From: Emydura subglobosa
Lineage: Eukaryota; Chordata; Testudines; Chelidae
Length of the DNA stretch: 64,000 bases
Assembly (NCBI GenBank): GCA_007922225.1
Contig: ML679960.1
Coordinates: forward strand, 6,364,844 to 6,428,843
Direction: 5' to 3'
The notes under the pieces were generated by a model. That model was not told the origin of the DNA, did not search any database, and saw only the letters and a program-made list of their open reading frames with translations. The stretch's first letter is position 1. The number at the start of each line of letters is the position of its first letter. The translations under genes were made by a program, and so were the position numbers. This document shows, piece by piece, positions 1 to 12,623 of the stretch.

Positions 1-404
1 CCTGGCAAGAACATCTTGCTGAACTCTTGCATGTTGTATTGATATTGGTATAAAACAGGTTAGAGAGAAACTTTAGGCATTATTTAAATGAGTCTCAAAG
101 AGAAAATGTAACCCAAACTGATGCATTCAAAGGAGAAGAAAATCTATACATGTTAGTAAAGAAACATCTAGTGTAGCCATTTACCTGAGAGATCTTGTCC
201 CAGTAGTCCAATTAATTTTATAGTATCATACTAAGACTTATTTTTCCCCTCAGAACAGAAGTTGATATGTTCTGAATTTCTCAGTGACCTTGTTTATATC
301 AAACTCCAAATAAGATTATAATTCTCTGTCCTCCACTTACACTAATCATGTCAAATGAAAAATCTCTGTCTACAGAATAAGGCAGAGGCTTTTAAATGAT
401 ATAC
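1..404. other. Intronic sequence, nothing recognised
   Basis: A+T-rich sequence with stops in all frames. No repeat family or motif was recognised. Confidence 0.5.
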
Positions 405-800
405 GTTGTGTTGGAAACAAGGAAAACAATGAAAGAAAGTCAAGATGTACGGTATGTGTTTTAATTGGGCTGCAACTTTATTATTTATCTGGGAACTAAT
501 TGTCAATAACTCAAAGTGCACATGAGCCTTCCTTCATAATCATTGCCAAAAAAATCCATCCTGTGCTAATCCCAGGAACTGCTAACTGAATGTAAAGGCG
601 GAGGGGCAAGATTTATATATCCTTCCCCAGAGTGCAGAGCTAGTGGTTTATCTGAGACCCAGATGCCTGCTCACCAGCTCAGGTGATGCCCTCTCCACTG
701 CTCCCAACTTTCAAGTGGGGGGATCCTTAAAGAAGCCACCACCCTTTTTTCCACCAGCCCTGACAAAACCCTCCATCATGAGGTTGAAAGGCTTACATTT
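405..800 (-). repeat. Dispersed repeat, copy A of the AATAAAGTTG family
   Basis: The core at about 461-515 reads as a TTAATTGGGCTGCAACTTTA-type block followed by TATCTGGGAACTA. It recurs in the same orientation at 17058 and 48461. On the reverse strand the core contains AATAAA followed about 17 bases later by AATTA, like the polyadenylation end of a retroelement. Outer limits are uncertain. The family is not named here because I do not recognise it securely. Confidence 0.55.
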
Positions 801-2194
801 TATGCATAGTATGATAAAGTGAATTAATATATTTTAGTTTCCTTGGACCTCTGTGCTTCCAGAAAAACATACTTTACTAAGCAGCCTATGACATGTAAAT
901 GGGAGCTTGATTTGTTTTGCAGATGATTACTTTCTGAAAGCAAAAAAAAAGCCCTGACAATTACTTTAAAAAATGAAAATTATGCTGCCTTTGTGCAGGG
1001 TGAGATGATTTCCAGCAGAGTCATTTGTTTTAGGCTGTACAGGAAAAAACCGAACCAAACAAACAACAGTTAAGTGCTGAAGAGATTATCTAAACTGAAT
1101 TCATACTCATTTGTTATTACCATTTTATTTTCATTTTGTGCAAAATCAGTGGCATTTATTTCAGTTTGGGGATTGAACTCAAGTGAAAGGATACTTAGGC
1201 TTTCACTTTTAATTACGTTCTGGTTGGCTTACCTTCTGATAGCTCTTTGGTCTGTGCAAGTTGGTTATTTCAGACAATTGTCCAGGATGTTCATCTAATT
1301 TATACCTTGGAGGGAAGGTTGTATCCTATTTTCCCAAGAGAAACAGATGTACCTATTGATAACATGTACACTTTGAACCAAATGAGTGACAAAATATAAA
1401 AGAAATCTGTGAAAACTCTCATGGTAGAATCCTAAAGAAAGAATTGCCCCATACTACTCTCTGGGATCTCTTGGGAAGAAAAGAACAGGGCTCCTCAAAA
1501 GGAATTCTGTCTAACTTTACTTAGAACCATAGGTGAGTCAAGACCAACTCTTGGACAACAGTGTGGAAGAAGGTGACAGGTCCACAATCAAAGTGGAACC
1601 CGATCTTCATATGAGCAGGAAGATATAGTCAACCAATATGACAAAACATAGTCTCAGCCTAGGCTTAAAGACTCAGATGCTGATGGAGTTTTTCTAACTT
1701 CAATCCCCTCAAAGACTTTCCCCCAAGGAGGAAAAACTGAGACATTAGAAATGTTACGATATTTATTTATTCAAATTATACAGCTGTTGATGTCCATCCA
1801 GTGCTCCAGGTGCCTATCCCATAAATTAAAAATCATAACATAAACAAACAAAAGATTGGCCTGAAATATTAAACTTCATCCCCTTCTCAGCAGTTTTGAA
1901 GCTGAGCTTTGTGGCATGTCCAGGAGGTTAACAAATATGAGATTTGGCAGACCCCTGGGGGTAGCAAACTCTAACATCATCACTAACAATGCCCTGTCAG
2001 CAATTCCATCTCATTTATATTGAGGGAGTTCCAGCTCCAACACGTCTGTTGCTACAGATTGTGGCAGTATGTAAGGGGGAAAGAGGCCATCTCTCCAGGT
2101 CACAAACCATTTACAGATTTATAGGTTAAAACCAACTAAGTGAAATCAAAGGAATCACAGTTCAACAGTTCCTGTCTTGCCTCACTTTCCTCTG
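801..2194. other. Intronic sequence, nothing recognised
   Basis: A+T-rich, with only short chance ORFs (for example 74 codons at 1074). No repeat family was recognised with confidence. Confidence 0.5.
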
Positions 2195-2201
2195 CTGTTT
2201 T

Positions 2202-2357
2202 CCAGAAGCTGGGAATGGGTAATGGGATGGATCTCTTGATGATTACCTGTTCTGTTCATTCCCTCTGAAGCACCTGGCATTGGCCACTGTCAGAAGACAG
2301 GATGCCGGGCTAGATGGACCATTGGTCTGACCCAATATAGCCATGTTTATGTTCTTA
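2202..2357 (+). mobile_element. CR1 LINE 3' tail fragment
   Basis: Matches the 3' untranslated tail of turtle-type CR1, including CTAGATGGACCATTGGTCTG and the CCCAATATAG end. The same tail closes the longer CR1 at 13622-15274, which gives an internal comparison. It is severely 5'-truncated and carries no coding sequence. Confidence 0.85.
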
Positions 2358-2425
2358 TAGAATCATAGAAGATTATGGTGGGAAAGAACCTCAGGAGGTC
2401 ATCTAGTCCAACTTGCTGCTTCCAG
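2358..2425 (-). mobile_element. CR1 LINE 3' tail fragment, reverse orientation
   Basis: Starts with AGAATCATAGAA and continues with AACCTCAGGAGGTCATCTAG, the reverse complement of the other common CR1 terminus (AGGTC...ATTCTATGATTCT). It directly abuts the plus-strand CR1 tail, so two 3' ends face each other. Confidence 0.75.
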
Positions 2426-3869
2426 AACCTTTATGTTCTGGCAGTGTTATGGTGACTAGAAGTGTGACATGACAGGAAGCTGAAACCTAAGCTGAAGTTC
2501 TCACTAAATGAGATTCAGTCCTTTCTCCCATAATGGAGGACTGTGAGTGCTACTGCTCAAGTCTCAACCTCATTTGAGGACATCATCTCAAACTTTTCCA
2601 AAAGAAGTAAGCAGGACCAGTCTTAAGGATGTGGAAGCAGATGTCCTTAGCACAGCTTCACAGACTGAGGTGAGGCATGATCACCATAAAATAGGAAGAA
2701 GATGGGTGGCAGAATCTTGAGCACAGGGAGGAGTGAGTATTACAACTTACCTGATTGGGGGTAGAAGGATTGAAGGAACTGCTTTTCCCTGCCCTCTAGG
2801 TTATTGATTTTTGATCATCTAGGTCTAGGCAAGACAAGCAAGTTGGGACCTCACATTTCTGATTTAAAATATACCGATGCAGGACAAAACTTTGGTTATA
2901 TGGTAGAAGAGCAATATTAAAGGAACAAGTGTTTGTTTGCTTGCTTTGTTGTTCACATATAAGGCATTGTGAAGTGAAAAGAATCTGTTTTTACTATATG
3001 GAAAAGTTCTTTCTGCTAAATAGAAAGGGATGGTGTGCAGGCTTGATTATAAATTCATGCTTACAGCCCAGGGAAAAACTGTATTTTTATGAGGTTTCAG
3101 CAAGTAATATATCTGCATGATGGGTTGTTACAAAAAACCAAGCAAATGAAAATGTCAGTTTGCAGAAACTGTCAAACACAGTATCACCTCATTTTGAATT
3201 TCTGTGTATTTAATAAACCACTGGTAACCCTAACAGGTAGGATCCTGTCAGTCTGGCAGGAAGAATCTTATTTAATATGCATTTAAGATAGTGTTGGCAG
3301 ACACTCTAGGGGCTTACTAATGGAAAGATGGCATGAATTAGATTTGGCATGCAAACAATTAGTCATTTCAAGTGTAGTTAGAATTCTTGGTATGGAAACA
3401 TTTATACCGTAGATTAAATTGTGTTTAACAATAATTTGGTAAAAAATTGCAAAGTTTTTATGAAATACATTTAGACTGTGGTATGTGTAAGGAATTTTGA
3501 TTTTAAATAATTGATTTTTATGAGTCCTTTAAATAACACAATTAGATATGTGAAAGCTAATCAACAACAATCACCACATCCAGTTCTTCGTATTTCTATT
3601 CAAAGATACCACCTTTGCTTCTTTTTCAGTTACAAATAATACTTTATAGACTTTACCACTGTGTGAACATACACAGACACACACACAGTTTCTCTTAATC
3701 TTGTTGAACTCTGAATATGAGCATGAGGAACTGGATTTGCATGTTGTGGTTAGATATAGATTGGAATTGGGAGTTTGTTGTATAGCAGAGGAGTCTGAGC
3801 TTGTTTGGGTGCTGGGATGTTTAGTTGGTAAAAGATGTGACTTGAGGTTGATCTGGATGGTAGTTATCA
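2426..3869. other. Intronic sequence, nothing recognised
   Basis: A+T-rich sequence with chance ORFs of 63-99 codons. A short CA-rich run lies at about 3669-3687. No repeat family was recognised. Confidence 0.45.
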
Positions 3870-3992
3870 TTTTTTAGTATTTATATTATAGTAGCTTGCA
3901 GAACCTTCAATCAGGATTGGACTCCATTTGTTCTAGGTGCTGTACAAATACATCTCCTTAACGTTCCACAGTTTACAATCTAAGAGGACAAG
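3870..3992 (-). mobile_element. L2-type LINE/SINE 3' end, reverse orientation
   Basis: Contains TTCTAGGTGCTGTACAAATA and TTTACAATCTAAGAGGACA, the reverse complement of the shared 3' end seen in plus orientation at 22050 and 22370 (TTGTACAGCACATAGCAC). Only the terminal part is preserved. Confidence 0.65.
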
Positions 3993-4559
3993 TTCCATAT
4001 GATGTGAGAGAACAGAGATATACCATAAAATATATCTTTTAAATTTACCTTTGCATTTATTGTTTTAAATAGACAAAAGGTACCAGTTATCCCCTTCCCC
4101 TCAACCTAGCCATCACTAACACACTGATTTCTGTAGGTTTCCTGACATAGGAGCTTTAGAAGAGGTCTGAAGGACAAACATTGGATTTACTTGATTTGCA
4201 ATTATGATGATGGTAGAAAATGCACTTCAACATCTTTAAGGTAGGATGAGAAATTTAAGAAGAACTGTGGAGGAGACCAGACTAAAGGAAGGAGTGCTAC
4301 TAAAGGAAGGAGGAAGTTATATAGAATGTAAAGTTCTGGTTAGTTCCATTAGCTCATCTTTAGGAAGCTTAACAAATTGATGAGGAGTATCGACATTAAC
4401 TATTTTTTTGTGGTTGAGTTTAAAACTGAAATTGTCCTCTGTCTGAGATGTTCTGAGATTTTACCATATAGGTGTATAAAGTTTGGAATTTGTACTGATG
4501 GCTGTTCCTGAGTTACAGAGAGAAAAAAAACAGTCAGGGTCTCAGCAAATATTCAGAAA
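3993..4559. other. Intronic sequence, nothing recognised
   Basis: A+T-rich, with no motif or repeat identified. A short direct duplication (ACTAAAGGAAGGAG twice) lies at about 4282-4312. Confidence 0.45.
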
Positions 4560-4790
4560 AGAATCATTTTGAAATAGTCCCTCTCCAAATTAATTAATAT
4601 TTTAGCAAATAAGTGTTATAGACTATGCAGTTGTCTTCTGAAGAGTTATTGCATTAAATTTGGATACTAATTTCAATAAATGAAGTATGAAATAGAAGAA
4701 TTTTAATCTTGATTTAAGTGGAAATCTCAGTGCAACTTTAACTATGGTATCTCGACTGCTTTTAAAATATGTTATGTTATGGAGGCACCA
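4560..4790. repeat. Unnamed dispersed repeat, copy 1
   Basis: The segment around 4638-4747 aligns by eye without gaps to 18238-18346, at roughly 80% identity over about 109 bases, including shared blocks ending in TTAACTATGG. Weaker similarity continues upstream (ATCATTTT context). It does not match the other families in the window. Confidence 0.6.
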
Positions 4791-4960
4791 GTAATTAATG
4801 TATTGATGAGTTGGATACATCGAGCATTCAAAATTCAGAAAATTTCAAAATTGAAATTTTTTTACCACGATGTAAGCTTAGCCTTCATGTATATCCTGTG
4901 TAGATTAAATGTCATTTAAAAGTAAATGTGGTTTAAATTTGATACACAGATAGAGAATGT

Positions 4961-5040
4961 GCTATTTATTTATTTATTATGTGCATTGAGGTAGTGCCAG
5001 GAGCTGCAGTCATGCAGCAGGACACCATTCTGATAGGTAT
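4961..5040 (-). mobile_element. L2-type 3' end remnant, reverse orientation
   Basis: A TTTATTTATTTATTA tail precedes GAGGTAGTGCCAGGAGCTGC, which resembles the reverse complement of the L2/SINE terminus. Short and diverged. Confidence 0.5.
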
Positions 5041-5400
5041 TCAACTGACCTCTTTTGGAAGGGCACATTCTGTGCCCTCCCCCCTGGATCTCACTCTTTC
5101 CGCCCCTCCCCAGCCCCAGGAGGAGCTTGCTCTTCTGTCCCTCCCTTAGCCCGGCTGGCGCTCGCTCTTCCCTCCTCCCCCTGCCCTGGGGCTGGAGGAG
5201 TTTGTGCCCCCAACAACTATGGGGGGGGGCATTCCCCTACTTGCCCCTTTTTGTGCATGTCCCTAATTACAAGAGTATTTGGACAACTACTGTTGGCTGT
5301 AACAAGCTCTGTTTCCCCTTGCTTCACTGGAATCTTAGTGTGAGATTCTCTTTTCATGAGATTTTGCAGCTCATTTTGCAGGCCTAAGACATCACTATAG
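5041..5400. other. G+C-rich pyrimidine-rich segment
   Basis: Markedly more G+C-rich than its surroundings, with C/T-rich strings and inverted matches (CCAGCCCCAGG near 5111 against CCTGGGGCTGG near 5182). It has a 110-codon chance ORF of low-complexity composition. It may be the interior of an unrecognised transposable element, since an inverted-repeat element lies immediately downstream. Confidence 0.4.
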
Positions 5401-5429
5401 TTGAGCTAAAATTTCGAAAACCCTATGAA

Positions 5430-5776
5430 TAGGGTGACTATATTTCCCAAAGGGAAAACGGGACATTGTGTGGGACTAGTGTGAGATCTCCCCCCCAGGT
5501 TTGGGGTAATTGCTCGCTCGAGCCCTGCCACCCCGCTGCCTGAGCCCTGCCTTCCTGCCCTGAACATCACTGCTTCCCCTTTCCCCCCCACCGCATTCCT
5601 CCACATCCCACTTTTTTGACAAAAGTGGCCATTTCTCCTGTTTGCTCTTGCCAACTGACCAAGTTGGCAAGAGCAAATGGGATAAATTACCACTTATGCC
5701 AAAATTAAAGTCAGGATGGCTGGGACAGGGCTTTAAAAAGAGACTGTCCCAGCCGAAACAGGACATATGGTCACCC
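5430..5776. mobile_element. Non-autonomous DNA transposon with AGGGTGAC terminal repeats
   Basis: The left end AGGGTGACTATAT and right end ATATGGTCACCC are inverted repeats. ATGAA occurs just outside both ends (5425-5429 and 5777-5781), a candidate target-site duplication. It has no coding capacity. A related end sequence is found at 52709-52790. Internally it carries a strong hairpin at 5641-5677. Confidence 0.7.
5641..5677. repeat. Perfect 16-bp inverted repeat with 5-base loop
   Basis: TTTGCTCTTGCCAACT at 5641-5656 is the exact reverse complement of 5662-5677. Wobble pairs and four further pairs extend the stem outwards to about 5636 and 5682. It lies inside the small transposon at 5430-5776. 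Confidence 0.9.
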
Positions 5777-5782
5777 ATGAAC

Positions 5783-8700
5783 ATCTGCATACTGTATATC
5801 CAATGAATCTTTTGAATAATAAAAAGCCAGTGCTGGGAAAGTATTGTGTATTGTGCCATGATGGATCGGTGATTCTGACCCTGGTAAAAGGTTCTAAAAA
5901 TGGAACATTTTAGTAAAAGAGAGGAAGGGTTATTGTTATTTCTTCACTAAACTACATTATGACATGTTTATCACTCATGAGGCAAGCAAGAGACAGAATA
6001 AAGGTACTACAAGCCAGATACCTCCTCCAATTAGAACTTAAATGCAGGCTACCATTCAAAAGACTGCTGTTGTGTTCCAGCTGGAGGATGCTGGTACCAG
6101 CATGTGTCCAAGATATCTTGGAAATATGTTGCTCCAAAAAAATGGAGTGAGAGGGGGAAGTTGAATACAATCTGTGCTAACTACCGATCCTACAAACGCT
6201 CATGAATATGTATAACTTTAAGCATGTGAACGGCCCTATTACATTCATTGATGCTACTCAGATGTTTAAAGATAAGCATGAATGTAAGTGTTTTGGGGAT
6301 CAAAGATTTAATGTCTAAGGGAAAAATCCTGACAATGGCTCACTTTGTGGCAAGTATTATATATTAAACCTAGTGTACAGTATATTTAAATCTAGTGTGA
6401 CACTCTTCCTGTGTTAATCATTCTATAGCTGTCAAAATGTGATTTGGAGGAAAAGAATGACTTGAAAAGAGATGCCAAGGGGTAGATGTATGTAATTTAC
6501 ATAAGTGGTTTATTAGGAATTGATTATAAAAATTTAAAAATTCCAATTCACCTTTTCCTTATCAATGATCTGTTAATGTGTCCTGGGAATTAGAATATGT
6601 AAAAACAGTATTCAATCAAATGTAGGGGAAAAGGGAGAGGAAATATACAAAATGGACTGTTTCATGTCTTATTAGAACTTTGTATGAATATCATTTTATC
6701 TATATTCATGCTCATTAAACAAAGCTCTGTCATCTAACATTCATTGTTTCTAAAAGAGCACACTAAATATTTTGTTTAGTGATTTTGAATAATTTAGTAG
6801 AAGTAAGGTGGTTGTTTTAGCAAATAAATGGGTGGAGCACATTTTAACAGCTTGTCTTCTGAAATTATGAAAATTGAGCTAATCATTCCCGTGTACATAG
6901 GGGGATTGATCATAGATAAAAGCTTGTTTATCTGTGTTGTTAATTAGCAACTTATTTTATTGTTCTTGTTTAAAATTTGGGTAAATGTCCCAATTGTAGC
7001 TCTTTTACGCTGGTTTTGTGGGGAGGGATGTTAATCCAGAGATCATAGATGCCTAATAAGGTATATGTAATAAAATGCTTTCTGATTCTTTTTATTTTAG
7101 TCTTTATGTTAATCCCACTTGGACTGTACCCATCACACTCAGTCTCTGTATCTGTTGAGAGCGCATTTAAGGCTTGATTTTCATTCATTCTTATGCATCA
7201 TTTACTCTGAGATGTTAATATTGCAGATGTACAGTATTGACATACTATATGCAGACATATTCTAGTAAAGACTGTCAATAATGTATTTCTAATTTTTCTG
7301 GTTACCAGTGTATTTAATTATGATTGGACTGGAAATCTGGTGACTGCCTAAAAAATCTGGAAAATGGGTGCCATATTAATCAGTAGGAAGTTTTGCATTT
7401 ATACAGATGGTGTCTAAGATAACTAATGAATAACTGGCAGTGAAGTGACTGTTCAGAGAGAGAGGGCATCCATTAACTGCTCAGCAATAATTCACAGATG
7501 GCTGGAACTAATTCTTTTGAACACTATGGAAAAACTACCATTGATTTCAATAGTGCAGATTCAGGTTTATGGCCTTTGTCATTAAAACCACTTTCATTAG
7601 GAAAAAAGATTGTTGACTGGAAAAATGCTCTTTTCTACAGTGGTATATGGGATCTTTAACAGAGCTAGGTGACATTTTTTGTTCTAATAGAGAATTTGCC
7701 CCCCAAAAATGCACTTTTGAGGTGGCTGTAAAACTATTTATGACTTTGAGTGGGATTTAGCAAATAGTTTCAGCAGAATATAAAAGAGAGGAAATGTATT
7801 TCTGAAAAAAATCAAGGGTTCATTTTCATATTTTTGATCTTGATAGTTTGTTTCAAAATGAAATGTCATTTTAAATTATTTTATTTTGAAAATATCTTCT
7901 TGTGTGAAGGGAGGACTGCTACAATACTTTGTCATGTGTGTGTAAGTATGTCTGTATTATAGTCATACATACAAATGAGAAACATTGAGAGAAAGATCAT
8001 TTTCAGAGTAAAAAAAGGTGAATTCTGTGATCTTGTAATCAGTATATTGATACGGGAATGAGGAAATATAAGTGAGTGACCTTTCCCACAATAGTTGCTG
8101 TAACTTTAAATCAAGATAATTATTTCAATTATTCCTCCATAATGAGTGGAGAGAGGAAATTGACACCCAGCAATGTAATAATGCACTGCTACATCCTATT
8201 TGTAGCTCATAAATGCTGACAGCTTTATACATTAACTTTTCTCCTCTTTTGGAGCAGAATACAAGTTGTGGTGCAATTTTCTAATTATTAAGATTTTTTT
8301 AAGCAGATACATATTCAGTTACAGAATAATGAAATCAAAACATTCATTACTCATAGCAATTATAAGTTGCAGCAGCGAAGAGTTTTAGGGCACGAAGGAG
8401 CAGAAAACAGTGTATTAGTTTTTAATCTGCTACTGTTACTTTTTACTCTGATTGAAGTCAAAAGTTTGAAGCTACTACTACGCATGTGACTTTTTATTAT
8501 TATTCTTTAGGCTTCTGACCAAAAGCCAAAAACTGGTACCCTACTAAAAAAGTGTATTGCCAATTAAAATGAGCACAAAAGACCGTCAGAATTAATTGTG
8601 GAATCCATATTCCTCTCTGTTTACTGACCTGACCTGATGCTCAACAACCTTACACTTTGTATACGTATTCATATAAGAGTTGGTTGGGAAACTGAGAAGC

Positions 8701-8990
8701 GGAATTTATGACAATTTTTGTTATCATTTTTTACTGAAATTTCATTTTTGTCATATTTTTGATCAGTCCTAAATGACAATCAAACTAGGTATTAAATTAT
8801 GCCAAATTTGAACCTTCCATTCATTTTCACCAGTGATATTGTTTTCCACTCACCTTATGGGTGAAAATGACTACTGCAATGCAGTGGAGAATTATGCTCT
8901 CCATCTTGAAGTAACAGCTATAATTTTCCTCACCAGGAGGACTGGGCAGAATTCCTCTTGGACCTCATAAGCAATATTCCTTAATGAGAC
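5783..8990. other. Intronic sequence, nothing recognised
   Basis: A long A+T-rich stretch with only short chance ORFs and no recognised repeat. It is one of the longer repeat-poor parts of the window, so it is a reasonable place to look for conserved non-coding elements, but none can be called from the sequence alone. Confidence 0.45.
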
Positions 8991-9073
8991 TTTGAAAATA
9001 TTTATCCTAAGTTTCTAACTGATGCAGGTACCTAAGTTCCATTTTCAAAAGTCACATAGGTGCCTATATCAAA

Positions 9074-9926
9074 TGTCACCCACCCACATCAACAGGTAGA
9101 AGAAATTGAGGGGAACAGCAGTGAAAGGGGGACAGGCCCAATGGGAAAGAAGGGAGACACTTGCCAAGGGATGATAGGCAGCTCCTCTCCCTGTGACTCT
9201 CTGTCATCCATTGGATAGCTGGGGGAAAAGGGTGCCGATCAGCCAGCATTCTCCCTCCCAGGATTTAGCCCAGTGCAGGGGCCATTTGGAGCCTCTTCTG
9301 GCTCTATTCCAGCAGCCTGCTTGAACTAGGAATGGGAATCCGACCTGAGAGATACTGTGGGTCTAATGAATTTCCAGTTTAGGGGATTGGGAAGGAATTT
9401 TTCTTCCATGGGCCAATTTGCGGAGAACCAGGGAGGGTTTTTTTTTCCCTTTCTCGTAGCATTTTCAGGCTACAAAGGGTTAAGTAGTAAAGTGCCTAGT
9501 ACCTAACTGAGGTACTGGGGTGGTGTTGTACATTTGTCACAAGTTGCGGCTAGTTCCCAGTGTAATTAAGACAATAAAATGAACAGTTCCCAGAGGTAAA
9601 AGATCTGGGATTTTGGTGATGGGCCTAGGGCTCAAGTGATAGGGTGAGACTTTCTGGTCCTCACGGGCCAAGGTCACCACTCTGCTGCACCCTATCCTTC
9701 CCATGGGTAGGAGAATGATAGGGATCAGAGAAAGCTGAGTTATGAATTATATGGTATGGAGCCCTGTAACCACTGCAGGGGAACCAATGAAATGCCTGGT
9801 ATAGGAGAGTATGTAATACCCATTCCTTGTGCTCAATAAATATTTATTAAATAAATATTTAATAAAATTTACGGCCTGCCACTCAATTCCATGAATGTCT
9901 GTCCTCATTTTGCTGCTGTGTCCACA
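9074..9926 (+). mobile_element. Solo LTR-like unit, copy 1
   Basis: Aligns along its length to 26735-27780 in the same orientation. The unit starts TGTCACCCACC and ends TGTCCACA. Near its 3' end a TATA-like GGTATAGGAGAGTATG is followed within about 40 bases by AATAAA, the promoter-plus-polyadenylation order of an LTR. The flanks TCAAA and TCAGA could be an imperfect 5-bp target duplication. No gag or pol remnant adjoins it, so it is read as a solo LTR. Retroviral versus Gypsy-type origin is unresolved. Confidence 0.6.
9832..9877 (+). terminator. Duplicated AATAAATATTTAAT polyadenylation-like region
   Basis: CAATAAATATTTATTAAATA and a second AATAAATATTTAATAAAA lie at the expected polyadenylation position of LTR copy 1. 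The AT palindrome appears to have been duplicated in tandem here relative to the other LTR copy. Confidence 0.5.
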
Positions 9927-9929
9927 TCA

Positions 9930-12544
9930 GAAACTGATTCTCTAACACCTCTGCACCAGATAGCAAGAGATTGAGAACATAAACTGAACCTATCCGATCC
10001 CTGTTGGCAGCACAAAGAATTGCTAATAGACATTAAATAGCCTGGAAGCCTGATTTCATTAATTCAACCTTTGCTGTTGGAAAACAGTGTTATATTTGTT
10101 CAAAATATCCACAGCTATAATAGTTAATGATAACAAAGAATATTGGAAGGGAGATAAATGTTATGTCTCAGGATTAAAAATTTATTATCAGGGATTAAGA
10201 TGAGACCTTCACAGGGGTGCAGATTACAGCAAATATGCTTTCTGTGAGGTTTCTTTCTTTATTATTTTTTTCTGTGAAACTGGCCACTGGCAGAGACAGG
10301 ATACTGGGTTGGATGGATCCTGGGTCTGATGTAGTATAGCAACGCTTATGTTCCAAAATAAGATAAGGAAGATAAATATTATTTTCTGTTTATAAATATT
10401 TTAAGGTATACATAGCTTTTGAAACAGTGCTTTGGTAACTCTCACAAATTCTAATCCCATTGGAAGATTTCAGGCACTTTGTGCTGAGATATCATGATGG
10501 GAAGTATTATCATGTGTTAGTAAAATGGCAACCTGAGGAAAAGCTTGTGAAACTTCAGTGAAATGGGGGAATCTCCATTGCAATTAAATGAAAGATTTGT
10601 AGTTCCAACAATTCTTCCTGGGAGTCATTACCCTATATTCCTTCAATTGACTCCTTGAGAGCAATCTGTATACTGTGCTGTCTCATGATAATATCATCAT
10701 TACTTCGTAGTGGTAACACTTACATGGTAGACCAAAAAAAGAGAGGATGAAAAATTAAGGCAATTACTGAGATAAAAATGGTTTGAGGTAGTATATTTTA
10801 TTTCTAAGTTTAGTAACTATTGCCTATCCATTATCAGCATTTGCATTGGTGATTGGCCGCTTTTTAAGTCATTGTGGACAATGCAGGTCATAATGTGGTG
10901 CAACAGAAGGCAGGGATTTTAGCTAGAAAACTATACAGCATGCAATTCTGAACTAATCAAAATATTAATTATAAAATGTAATATTTTCTGTATGAATAAA
11001 GTCAGAAAAACATTATGACACTTGATCAAAGTATCAGTTTTAAAAGAGTTAAAGAATAAATAATATTGTGACATTTTGGATAATTTAGTGTCTGCTGTTA
11101 GTTCTAACCTGATATGAGTATGATCTTGGTCTGTATCACTGTCTTGTACTGTTTGACGATCAAAGGAGAAATCAAAGACAAATGAAGAATGAAATATTGC
11201 TAGTAAAAAGACTGTCCAAGATTGTCCAAGGGGAAAAGAATTTTTTTCATTCTGTCAAAAGAATAGTATATTGTTTAATATATTGCATCACTATGGTAGA
11301 ACAGCTTCTGCTTTCAAGACTATCATCTTTGATTGTTAACAATGATAGCAAGAATTTAGATATACTGAGTTAGTGCTGTCCATATTAATCACTTCTTGGA
11401 TGGTCAAGTCCTGAATATGAGTACCTGGCTTTACAGATAATGTTTTAGGTTTTGCATGAATTAACTGGTTATGGTTCTGAATTTTTTTCATCTCGTTCTA
11501 TTCTTACTTTTTGTACTTTCTTTCATTATTCATGTGTGCTGTTTGAATATCCCACTATGTGCAAAGTAAGGTGCATTAATGAATACTATTGGTGTGGAAC
11601 TCATTTAGAAGGTATTCATTTTAAACATGTTACATACTCATATAATTTCATGTACTCCATGTGTTTGTGCTAAGTGGCAGTTTTGAATACATTTTCTACC
11701 AAGAGAAATGCAAATACTTCTCACTGTACTCGATCTGTTGCATGGGTTGATAAAGTATCCCAATCTGTTTTCTGTGCACCTAAAGAGATCATATCTCCTA
11801 GATTACTTGGGACATAAGTGCTAAAATCAGTTCCTGACTGGATATTCAAACAGTAAACTACTTACTGTACCACTTTATTCACAGACAACACTCTTTATTC
11901 CCCAGAACTCATCCAACCACCAAATTATAATCTTTCCACTCAGGTAGACAGAATTTTGGTTAGCAAAACAGTTGCACTCGCATGAATGTCTGGCTGCCAA
12001 AGAGCTTGCAATGATGTAGCACTTTTCTAATGGACATACGCATGTTATGCAGCGTTTTCACTCACCGATTAACTGTAAGTGTCTATCCTCGTTTATTGTG
12101 TCATTTATTTTTTAACATGAGTCATAGGATACTTATTACATAGGTAGCAGGTGTCACAAAAAGCAGGACTTCTCAATGGCTAATTTCATTATATTGATCA
12201 GTAGCAAAGGGTACATATAAATATCCTTTTTCTAGTCGTTTACCTCTAAAGGGTAATGTAATAGCATCATTGAGGTCTCTTAGTTTTTTCTAGAAATTGC
12301 CTCCTCATTGTGTAGCAAATTGTATTCCAGCCTGAGCAGTACTACTGAATTAAATTCTAGTCTTTCATAAATAGTCCAAACATGCCAGGATGATCTTGAT
12401 TTATCTCAATCATTTCCCTGCCATTGTGGTGGCCTTGGGCACTGGTCCACCTTTCTCTGCCTGTGGCACATAGTAGTTTTATCTCCTGTGGCTGTAATAC
12501 TTTGTTCTAATTTTGGTTATTGGGTTTAGTGTGCAGATCCTGGG
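9930..12544. other. Intronic sequence with one CR1 tail
   Basis: Mostly unrecognised A+T-rich sequence. The only clear element is a CR1 tail at 10275-10352. Confidence 0.45.
10275..10352 (+). mobile_element. CR1 LINE 3' tail fragment
   Basis: ACTGGCCACTGGCAGAGACA followed by GGATGGATCCTGGGTCTGAT and GTAGTATAGC is a diverged copy of the CR1 terminus. Confidence 0.75.
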
Positions 12545-12623
12545 TGATATGGACGGCTTGTGATATACAAGAGGTTAGACTAGATGATCTGGTGGTCCAT
12601 TCTGGCCTTAAATTCTATAGAAT
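12545..12623 (+). mobile_element. CR1 LINE 3' tail fragment, second subfamily
   Basis: AGACTAGATGATCTGGTGGT followed by CCATTCTGGCCTTAAATTCT is the terminus of the CR1 subfamily that also occurs reversed at 33639 and 50326. Confidence 0.75.
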
